NCBI GenBank assembly: GCA_040797825.1
Contig: JBFNEZ010000139.1
Coordinates: forward strand, 1-10,389
Direction: 5' to 3'
DNA length: 10,389 nucleotides
Source: Geosporobacter sp040797825
GTDB taxonomy: Bacteria; Bacillota; Clostridia; Peptostreptococcales; Thermotaleaceae
The translations under genes were made by a program, and so were the position numbers. Position 1 is the stretch's first letter. Each line of letters begins with the position of its first letter. A model generated the notes under the pieces. It was not told the origin of the DNA. It saw only the letters and a program-made list of their open reading frames with translations, and did no database searches. Shown piece by piece: positions 4,841 to 10,389 of the stretch.

Positions 4841-6295
4841 ATGTATGATGTGTGTATTATCGGTGCAGGTGTTATAGGATGTGCCATTGCAAGAGAACTA
4901 TCGAAGTATAATCTTGATATTTGCATTTTAGAAAAAGAAGAGGATGTTAGTTGTGGTGCCTCAAAGGCAAATAGCGGTATTGTACATGGAGGATATGCGG
5001 CAAAACATGGTACGTTGAAGGGTAGGCTGAATGCAATTGGGAATAGAATGTTTAGAAAACTAGAAGAAGAATTAAATTTTGGGTTCCGTGAGACAGGGGC
5101 CCTTGTTATCGGCTTTACAGATAGTGATTATGAGGAATTGCAAAAACTTTATGAAAATGGTGTGAAAAACGAAACATTAGGAATGAAAATTATTGGGCAA
5201 GAAAGGATTCGAGAAATTGAGCCTCATATCCATCCAGATGTAAAATGGGCTTTATATTGCAGTACCGTGGGAATTACATCTCCCTATGAGTTAACCATTG
5301 CTTTGGCAGAAAACAGCATCGCCAACGGAGTTACTTTAAAGCTCTCTGCAGCGGTTAAAGATATTGTTATGGAAAAGGATTTCTTCCAAGTTTTCACGAT
5401 GGAAGAAACTATTAAAAGCAGGTATGTGGTAAATGCAGCAGGTGCTTATAGCGATAGGATTGCCAGTATGGTAAGTCTTAATGATTTTAGGATCCTTCCT
5501 CGAAGAGGCCAATATATCCTATTGGACAAAAGTCAAGGGCATTTAGCCAATACCGTAATTTTTCAAGTACCAACTAAGTTGGGCAAAGGAATTTTAGTTA
5601 CACCTACCTATCATGGCAATCTAATGCTCGGTCCAAATGCTGAAGAAGTAGAATGGCGCGAAGATGTGGGGACAACAGAGGAGGTCATTCGGTATATCGT
5701 AGAAACAGCTAGACAGTCGATTCCTGATTTTGATATGACAAAAGCATTGACTTCCTTTTCTGGGATTAGAGCTACCAGCGATCGTGGCGATTTTATTATC
5801 GAAGAAAGCAAAGTTCCAGGTTTCATCAATGTGGCAGGTATTGAGTCCCCTGGTCTGACCGCATCTCCTGCCATAGCTCTTCTTGTGGTAGATATTCTAA
5901 AGAAGGCCGGCCTTTCTTTTACAGAAAATAGCAAATTTAATCCCTATAGAAAGCCCATTATTCAAAAGAAAAGGGCTGATTTCTCTGGAAAGGTTGATGC
6001 ACTTAATCCTGAAGAGAATATTATATGTCGATGTGAACAGGTTACAGAAGCTGAAATTGTTGATGCAATCCGTAGAGAGATTCCTATAAAATCAATGGAT
6101 GCTATTAAACGTCGCGTACGTTCAGGTATGGGACTATGTCAAGGAAGCTTTTGTGGCCCTAGAGTGAGGTCAATTATTGCCAGAGAAACGGGGCTATCTC
6201 AGGAAGAGATTATACCCAGAGGAAAAGGTTCCTCGATTCTCCCTCCCCGGGCTGAACGTATCTTTTTTACAAAATTGAATCAGAACAAGGATTAA
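4841..6295 (+). CDS. GlpA-like FAD-dependent oxidoreductase with C-terminal [2Fe-2S] domain
   Basis: A 484-residue flavoenzyme of the DAO/GlpA superfamily, probably oxidising glycerol 3-phosphate or a 2-hydroxy acid. An N-terminal FAD-binding fold opens with VCIIGAGVIG (GxGxxG at residues 8-13) and the acidic end E31. A SGIVHGGY motif is at 45-52, the substrate-domain core LPRRGQYILLDK at 219-230, and FAD-contacting GIESPGLTASPA at 333-344. The C-terminal BFD-like [2Fe-2S] domain carries C396, C398, C433 and C438. This layout matches clostridial proteins annotated as anaerobic glycerol-3-phosphate dehydrogenase, which usually precede a second FAD protein and a small DUF1667 protein; neither is present here. 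L-2-hydroxyglutarate oxidase is the main alternative. The ATG follows an excellent ribosome site at 4827-4834. A structured leader (4744-4799) precedes it and a modest terminator follows. Confidence 0.88.
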   Translation: MYDVCIIGAGVIGCAIARELSKYNLDICILEKEEDVSCGASKANSGIVHGGYAAKHGTLKGRLNAIGNRMFRKLEEELNFGFRETGALVIGFTDSDYEELQKLYENGVKNETLGMKIIGQERIREIEPHIHPDVKWALYCSTVGITSPYELTIALAENSIANGVTLKLSAAVKDIVMEKDFFQVFTMEETIKSRYVVNAAGAYSDRIASMVSLNDFRILPRRGQYILLDKSQGHLANTVIFQVPTKLGKGILVTPTYHGNLMLGPNAEEVEWREDVGTTEEVIRYIVETARQSIPDFDMTKALTSFSGIRATSDRGDFIIEESKVPGFINVAGIESPGLTASPAIALLVVDILKKAGLSFTENSKFNPYRKPIIQKKRADFSGKVDALNPEENIICRCEQVTEAEIVDAIRREIPIKSMDAIKRRVRSGMGLCQGSFCGPRVRSIIARETGLSQEEIIPRGKGSSILPPRAERIFFTKLNQNKD

Positions 6296-6297
6296 AA

Positions 6298-6324
6298 AAA
6301 GGTCAGAGGTTACTCTGGTCCTTT
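6298..6324 (+). terminator. Probable terminator of the GlpA-like gene
   Basis: AAAGG-T-CAGAG pairs with CTCTG-GT-CCTTT around a GTTA loop, giving two 5-bp helices split by a small internal loop, directly after the stop codon. The following T-run is short (CCTTTACTTT), so it is weaker than the other terminators in the window. Confidence 0.55.
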
Positions 6325-6378
6325 ACTTTGTAAAATGCGGAGAAATGAATTTAACATCAAACAGTGGCTATTAGAGGA

Positions 6379-6407
6379 TTTTCAATTTACATGTTGTATG
6401 TTATAAT
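6379..6407 (+). promoter_or_regulatory. Extended -10 promoter of the second TetR gene
   Basis: TGTTATAAT (6399-6407) is a perfect extended -10 element, and TTTTCA (6379-6384) lies 17 bases upstream of the TATAAT as a weak -35. Transcription would begin near 6413, downstream of the GTG at 6408 that opens the reading frame. That excludes the GTG as a start and supports the ATG at 6462. Confidence 0.65.
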
Positions 6408-6461
6408 GTGCAGAAGATAGACGAATTAGGTAGAACTATATTTTGTAAAAGGACTGATTCT

Positions 6462-7127
6462 ATGGCTTTCCAAAGAGCACGCTCTGAAGAACAGGTGCAG
6501 AGAAGAATTGATGAAATAATTGATTCTGCAATGATTATTTATGACCAACAAGGTTATGAGGAAGTTACCTTTAGTAAAATTTCGGAAATGACAAAATTTA
6601 CGCGACCAACCATATACAAATATTTTTCCACGAAGGAAGAGGTGTTGTTAAAGATTTTGACAATGGATATTGGTCGTTGGACTACCAGATTGATTGGTTC
6701 ATTTAAAATTAATAAACTTTATACCATAAGAGATATTTGTCACATATGGGGCAACAGCGTCATAGAGAATAGAAGATTGTTAGGTTTGTTCTCTATTTTG
6801 TTTACGATTATAGAAAAAAATGTATCGAAGGAAGCTTTGGTTGATTTTAAGACATCCATTTTTTCGTATCAATCGGCTTTAGCTGATTTGATGAGCCAAT
6901 TAATGCCAAATCTTACACAAGAGCAAATATCATATTTTCTTAATGCTCAACTGACGATTGCACTTGGACTTTATCCAATGTGCAACTTAACACCCTTGCA
7001 GATGGAGGCCATTGCCCTTTCGAATATTAATCATGCTACTCCAGCATTTGTAGATGAATATAAAAAAAATATTTATCATATTTTGTATTGCTTAGATAAA
7101 AATATTGAATTTACTCAGGAAATGTAG
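6462..7127 (+). CDS. TetR/AcrR-family transcriptional regulator
   Basis: A 221-residue repressor. The N-terminal DNA-binding domain has its helix-turn-helix at about residues 36-55 (TFSKISEMTKFTRPTIYKYF), followed by STKEEVLLKIL at 56-66, the classic TetR pattern. The C-terminal half is helical and unassigned. The ATG is chosen because AAAAGGA stands 8 bases upstream and because the longer frame opening at GTG 6408 starts at the -10 box. It is followed by its own terminator and then, on the same strand, by the aldo/keto reductase gene whose promoter carries a 33-bp palindrome (7246-7278). The simplest reading is that this regulator controls the reductase in response to a small molecule. Family assignment is secure; ligand and target are inferred. 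Confidence 0.92.
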   Translation: MAFQRARSEEQVQRRIDEIIDSAMIIYDQQGYEEVTFSKISEMTKFTRPTIYKYFSTKEEVLLKILTMDIGRWTTRLIGSFKINKLYTIRDICHIWGNSVIENRRLLGLFSILFTIIEKNVSKEALVDFKTSIFSYQSALADLMSQLMPNLTQEQISYFLNAQLTIALGLYPMCNLTPLQMEAIALSNINHATPAFVDEYKKNIYHILYCLDKNIEFTQEM

Positions 7128-7150
7128 GGAAGATAGCACATACCCTTAAT

Positions 7151-7194
7151 AAAAAATGCTGTGGCGAAGCTTAGCTTTCACCACAGCATTTTTT
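7151..7194. terminator. Strong terminator after the second TetR gene
   Basis: AATGCTGTGG (7155-7164) and CCACAGCATT (7181-7190) form a perfect 10-bp stem, extended by four A-T pairs outside. A partly paired GAAGC/GCTTTC segment lies in the loop, and T follows on the plus strand. It separates the regulator from the reductase, so the two are transcribed independently. Confidence 0.88.
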
Positions 7195-7217
7195 ATTGTT
7201 GCATACCAAGTTTTCGA

Positions 7218-7246
7218 TTGACAACATACGATATGAATGTTATCAT
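7218..7246 (+). promoter_or_regulatory. Promoter of the aldo/keto reductase gene
   Basis: A consensus -35 TTGACA (7218-7223), a 17-base spacer and TATCAT (7241-7246) preceded by TG at 7238-7239 give a strong extended -10 promoter. The predicted transcript would start around 7252 inside the palindrome at 7246-7278 and have a leader of nearly 150 bases. Confidence 0.78.
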
Positions 7247-7278
7247 TTAATTAAATTACATAATGTAAATTAATTAAA
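7246..7278. promoter_or_regulatory. 33-bp palindromic operator over the reductase transcription start
   Basis: Sixteen-base arms meet at a single central base (7262), with only one mismatched pair (7255/7269): TTTAATTAA-a-TTACAT-A-ATGTAA-a-TTAATTAAA. It begins on the last base of the -10 box and covers the start point, the ideal place for a repressor. The size suits a dimer or pair of dimers of a TetR protein, and the TetR gene just upstream is the obvious candidate. A related but imperfect TTACAT/ATGTTA pair occurs at 6387-6403 in that regulator's own promoter. Confidence 0.72.
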
Positions 7279-7350
7279 GCTGTCAAAATGTTTATTCATA
7301 TCTAACATAACCGTATTTTGTTTTTCAACCAATAGGGTAGGTGTAGGGAT

Positions 7351-7375
7351 CTATGTATTAGAGTGTTATACATAG
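7351..7375 (+). repeat. Hairpin in the reductase leader
   Basis: CTATGTAT and ATACATAG are perfect 8-bp arms around 9 bases, ending 8 bases before the AAAGGA ribosome site at 7384-7389. There is no U-tract, so it is not a terminator. It may protect the messenger 5' region or tune translation, or be a second protein site. Confidence 0.4.
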
Positions 7376-7399
7376 ACATAGGGAAAGGAATGGTAAAGA

Positions 7400-8563
7400 A
7401 TGAATTATCGAGTAAATCCCAAAAACAACGACAGACTTTCCATACTTGGCTTTGGATGTATGCGATTTGCAAAGGACGAAAAGGAAGTTGAAAAGCAGAT
7501 TATTTATGCTATAGAGAAGGGCATTAATTATTTTGACACTGCATATATTTATCCAAACAGTGAAGCTATATTAGGGCGAGTTCTTGCAAAAGGGTATCGT
7601 GATCGCGTAAAAATTGCAACAAAAATGCCGCCCTATTTAATAAAAAAATATGAGGATTTTGATAGAATTTTTAACGTAGAATTGAATCGACTGCAAACAG
7701 ATTATATTGACTACTATTTCATACATATGCTGACAGATGTAGAAGTGTGGAATAGGCTGGTGAATATAGGGGTGCTTAAATGGATTGAGGAGAAAAAACA
7801 AAAGGGTCAGCTTACTAATATAGGATTTTCCTATCATGGAGGCCGGGACGAATTTATAAAGATAGTAGATGTTTATAGCTGGGAATTCTGCATGATTCAG
7901 TACAACTATCTAGATGAAAACAACCAAGCAAGTAAAAGCGGATTAGAATACGCCTCGGCTAAAGGACTGCCTGTCATGATCATGGAACCATTAAGAGGGG
8001 GAAAACTGGTAACAAATCTTCCTAAAGAAGTCTATGCTGTGTGGGAAAGAGCATATGTAAAACGTAGTCCTGCAGAATGGGCACTTCGCTGGATTTGGAA
8101 TCATCCAGAAGTTACAGTTGTATTGTCTGGAATGAACTCCCAGGAGATGTTGGAAGAAAATATACGAGTTGCATCAGAATCGAAAGCAAATTCATTTACC
8201 AGAGAGGATTTTGAATTATTTGAGCATGTACGAGATATATTGAATGAAAAAATTAAAATTCCCTGTACAGGCTGCAACTACTGTATGCCCTGCCCACAGG
8301 GTGTAGATATTCCTACCTGTTTTTCCTGTTTTAATGATAGAGAAATCGAAGGAAAATATCAGGCCATTTTTAAATATCTAATGCAAACCAGTTTAAAAGT
8401 GCAAAGCCACAATGCATCACTATGCACAAAGTGTGGAATATGTGAGAAACATTGTCCCCAAAACATTGCAATCAGAGATGAACTAACCAAGGTTTCAAAA
8501 ACTTTGGAGGGTTTTTATTACAAACCTGTAAGGTTTATAATAAAAAAATTCATGAGATTATAA
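7400..8563 (+). CDS. Aldo/keto reductase with C-terminal 4Fe-4S ferredoxin domain
   Basis: A 387-residue two-part redox enzyme. Residues 1 to about 275 form an aldo/keto reductase barrel that reduces carbonyl groups with NAD(P)H. The likely catalytic tetrad is D46, Y51, K75 and H109, and GFSYHGG at 142-148 and the MEPLRGGKL segment at 195-203 fit the family. The C-terminal part adds CxxCxxCxxCP at C289-C298 with C307 and C310, and a canonical CxxCxxCxxxCP at C342-C352, indicating up to two iron-sulfur clusters. It ends in a basic, aromatic tail. Clostridial relatives of this type are common but the substrate is generally unknown. The ATG has AAAGGA 10 bases upstream. A strong promoter with a palindromic operator and the preceding TetR gene suggest inducible expression. 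An electron-bifurcating or ferredoxin-linked carbonyl reduction is inference. Confidence 0.92.
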   Translation: MNYRVNPKNNDRLSILGFGCMRFAKDEKEVEKQIIYAIEKGINYFDTAYIYPNSEAILGRVLAKGYRDRVKIATKMPPYLIKKYEDFDRIFNVELNRLQTDYIDYYFIHMLTDVEVWNRLVNIGVLKWIEEKKQKGQLTNIGFSYHGGRDEFIKIVDVYSWEFCMIQYNYLDENNQASKSGLEYASAKGLPVMIMEPLRGGKLVTNLPKEVYAVWERAYVKRSPAEWALRWIWNHPEVTVVLSGMNSQEMLEENIRVASESKANSFTREDFELFEHVRDILNEKIKIPCTGCNYCMPCPQGVDIPTCFSCFNDREIEGKYQAIFKYLMQTSLKVQSHNASLCTKCGICEKHCPQNIAIRDELTKVSKTLEGFYYKPVRFIIKKFMRL

Positions 8564-8601
8564 TTTTGCTTTAGGCAATACAGCATATAGGATACTATGG
8601 A

Positions 8602-8643
8602 AAAGCAAGGGTGGAAACCAATATCGGTTTCCACCCTTGCTTT
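8602..8643. terminator. Bidirectional terminator between convergent genes
   Basis: AAAGCAAGGGTGGAAACC and its exact complement form an 18-bp stem around AATATC (8620-8625). The short T tail on the plus side and the A-run on the other suit termination of both the reductase (plus) and the SLH protein gene (minus). Confidence 0.85.
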
Positions 8644-8711
8644 ATCTGTGTGCGGATATTTGCTCTTGCTTATTTCATTTTACTCATCCTGCAGCCATTC
8701 CTCCTTCGGCT

Positions 8712-10389
8712 TTACATGGTGTCGCTGGAAATCCATAGCTCCATGAGGCGGCGCAGCACTGTCGAAACCTCGGCCCGGGTGGCTATACCCTGGGGGTCGA
8801 ATAGATTATCATTTTTACCGCCGATGACGTCTGCCATCTGCATCTGCTTCACGGCATCCTTGGCATAGGCGCTGATTTTGGCGTTGTCCGCAAAGGTATT
8901 TTCCCCATGAACCTTCGGCATTGTGAAGTCCATGATTTTGGCGTAGTTCTGCATGATGACTGCCATCTGCTCACGGGTAATGGACTGATCCGGGGCAAAT
9001 GCTCCATTGCCGATGCCCTTTGAGATGCTGTTTTGGCTTGCCCATTCAATGTAGCCCATGTAGTAAGCGTTGCTTGTCACATCGTTGAAGCTGCTTTGCT
9101 TATAACCGCTCACATCGGTGTTTGCCAGCTTTCCAAGTACGGTGACGAACATTCCCCTTGTCATGGCAGTGTTGGGGCTGAAGGTGGTGGCAGAAGTGCC
9201 GCTAAACAATCCACGGCTTATCACAAACTCAATGTTTTCCTTTGCCCAGTGACTTTCAATGTCTGTGAATGCGGTGGTGAATTCGTCGGTTGATTCGACG
9301 ATGGTCTGTTTGTAGCCCACACCGTAAGTGGAGAAGTGGTTGGTGCTGAATCGGAGCACCTTTTCCACACTGTCGTAGACAGAGTTGGCAAGCCAGTGTA
9401 CCTTGCCATTGCTATCCACATAGACCGCCTGCACATTCTCGGCCTTTTCATTGGCACTCAGGGTGTAGGGGATGGTGACCGATACACTGCCTGAGCCAAA
9501 GCTCTGTACCTGTTGACCGCTGCCGTAGTTCACCTTCAGGTCGAATACCGGGCGGCTGCCAATGGCCTTTTTCGCTTCCTCGGTCAGCTTGTGGCTGTCC
9601 GTAGGGGTGGCGGTAATATTCACATCAGACTTTGCCTGTTGGTTGATTTTCTCCACTGTGGCCAAATCCATGCCGATGCTGATGTCGGGGTTGTCTATCA
9701 CCACAATGATGTTGACGATTTTCTTTGCAAGGATGGTGTCCTGCACGGTCTTTGGCAGATTGACCGCTACATTGGAGCCGGTCTTGCTGCCAGTGTCTAT
9801 ACGGAGTACCACAGTGATGCCATTTTGTTCATGGCCATTTTTCTTGGCATCCGCCAGTGCCTTTTCAAAAGCATCGGTTACCGTTTTGTCGGTGATGTTC
9901 ACTGTGACATTGCCCTTGTCGTCCACTGTACCGAGAACCTTGATTTCTCCTTGTGTAGGAGAATTAGGCATGTCCGGTGGGGGCAGGATAACGATGACGG
10001 AGCTGTTGTTGTCTGAGGCGTTTCCGCCTCCCCCACCACTGGGAGCGCTTGCGCCTCCATCATTTGAATTTGTGGTCACACTGAGTCCTGTACTTGCCGC
10101 TGAGCTTTCTCTGTCAGGGGTTTCAGCTACTCTCTGGTAGAAGGTATAGGCTATGCTTGCATTCAAGCCGCTAAAGACGTTGCTTGACTGCCATGTGCTA
10201 CCGCCCTCAGAGAACTCATAAGCCCCATTTGCTGTAAGGGTAATAGTATTATATGTCTTTGAAGCAAGAGTAGGTGCTGCCGGTGCAAGTGGAGCTGCTT
10301 TTTTCAATACCGCAGCAGTGGCCGCACTGGTGATTGTTCCTGTTTCTACGCTTGAACGGATCTCAAGGGTTATGGTTTTACCAAGGTCT
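8712..10389 (-). CDS. S-layer-homology-domain surface protein, 3' part (gene runs off the right edge)
   Basis: The frame stays open to the window edge (DLGKTITLEIRSS is the first readable part), so the start and any signal peptide lie outside; a TTG at 10307 is not a convincing start. At least 558 residues are encoded. The first 100 or so form a Thr/Ser-rich beta repeat of the kind found in bacterial adhesins, then a Gly-rich linker (APSGGGGGNASDN), then about 220 residues of beta/alpha domain ending in FSTNHFSTYGVGY. Three SLH repeats close the protein, with the motifs TRGMF, TREQM and TRAEV, which anchor proteins non-covalently to pyruvylated cell-wall polymer. Codon use is visibly GC-richer than the neighbours, hinting at acquisition or domain shuffling. 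It is convergent with the reductase. Surface anchoring is secure; the specific function is unknown. Confidence 0.9.
   Translation of the reverse strand, partial: DLGKTITLEIRSSVETGTITSAATAAVLKKAAPLAPAAPTLASKTYNTITLTANGAYEFSEGGSTWQSSNVFSGLNASIAYTFYQRVAETPDRESSAASTGLSVTTNSNDGGASAPSGGGGGNASDNNSSVIVILPPPDMPNSPTQGEIKVLGTVDDKGNVTVNITDKTVTDAFEKALADAKKNGHEQNGITVVLRIDTGSKTGSNVAVNLPKTVQDTILAKKIVNIIVVIDNPDISIGMDLATVEKINQQAKSDVNITATPTDSHKLTEEAKKAIGSRPVFDLKVNYGSGQQVQSFGSGSVSVTIPYTLSANEKAENVQAVYVDSNGKVHWLANSVYDSVEKVLRFSTNHFSTYGVGYKQTIVESTDEFTTAFTDIESHWAKENIEFVISRGLFSGTSATTFSPNTAMTRGMFVTVLGKLANTDVSGYKQSSFNDVTSNAYYMGYIEWASQNSISKGIGNGAFAPDQSITREQMAVIMQNYAKIMDFTMPKVHGENTFADNAKISAYAKDAVKQMQMADVIGGKNDNLFDPQGIATRAEVSTVLRRLMELWISSDTM

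Noticed and set aside
6408..6461. GTG-initiated longer start of the second TetR gene
   Set aside because: It begins one base after the -10 box of the likely promoter and lacks a ribosome site; the ATG at 6462 has both position and ribosome site.
7224..7243. CATA-CGA-TATG symmetry in the spacer of the reductase promoter
   Set aside because: The arms are only 4 bp and do not extend; the 33-bp palindrome beside it is far more convincing as the operator.
9513..10140. Long plus-strand frames opposite the SLH protein gene
   Set aside because: They mirror the GC-rich codons of the minus-strand gene, have no convincing starts, and the minus-strand product has clear SLH motifs.
1..10389. tRNA, rRNA, CRISPR array, insertion sequence or integrase
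   Set aside because: None of the conserved stems, regular direct repeats, terminal inverted repeats or transposase motifs could be found by reading both strands.

Overview
The window looks like the chromosome of a strictly anaerobic, low-GC, Gram-positive bacterium of the Clostridia. The evidence is an oxygen-sensitive Ni-Fe carbon monoxide dehydrogenase, iron-sulfur-rich oxidoreductases, strong AGGAGG-type ribosome binding sites, AT-rich intergenic DNA with U-tract hairpin terminators, and a surface protein with three S-layer homology (SLH) domains. I cannot name the genus. No tRNA, rRNA, CRISPR array, transposase or integrase was seen.

Layout from left to right. (1) 28-591, minus: a TetR-type repressor preceded by a 12-bp-arm perfect palindrome that overlaps its promoter, ribosome binding site and start codon. 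(2) 620-873: no intact gene, but a frameshifted scrap of a chemoreceptor (MCP) signalling domain and a hairpin. (3) 928-3060, minus: a stand-alone carbon monoxide dehydrogenase of the CooS/AcsA family with a strong terminator. It has an N-terminal extension of about 80 residues, a CX2C-type D-cluster motif, and an apparent replacement of the His residues of the proton relay. (4) 3100-3940: a gene graveyard with an unidentified open stretch, the C-terminal end of an ABC-transporter ATPase (plus) and the catalytic end of a YkuD-type L,D-transpeptidase (minus), separated by a terminator. (5) 3940-4584, minus: an unrecognised 214-residue protein with a Cys-rich N-terminus. (6) 4841-6295, plus: a GlpA-like FAD/[2Fe-2S] oxidoreductase without its usual partner genes. 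(7) 6462-7127 and 7400-8563, plus: a second TetR-type regulator followed by an aldo/keto reductase with a C-terminal two-cluster ferredoxin domain. A 33-bp near-perfect palindrome lies on the start region of the reductase promoter, so the pair looks like a repressor-target module. (8) 8712 to the right edge, minus: the 3' part of a GC-richer SLH-domain surface protein, convergent with the reductase and sharing a perfect 18-bp terminator hairpin with it.

How the genes fit together. Each gene seems to be its own transcription unit with its own promoter or terminator, so this is a loosely packed accessory-type region and not one operon. The common theme is anaerobic redox chemistry under local TetR control. 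The parts most worth checking are the unusual CODH active-site surroundings, the two palindromic operators, and the cluster of decayed genes that points to past rearrangement between 620-870 and 3100-3940.
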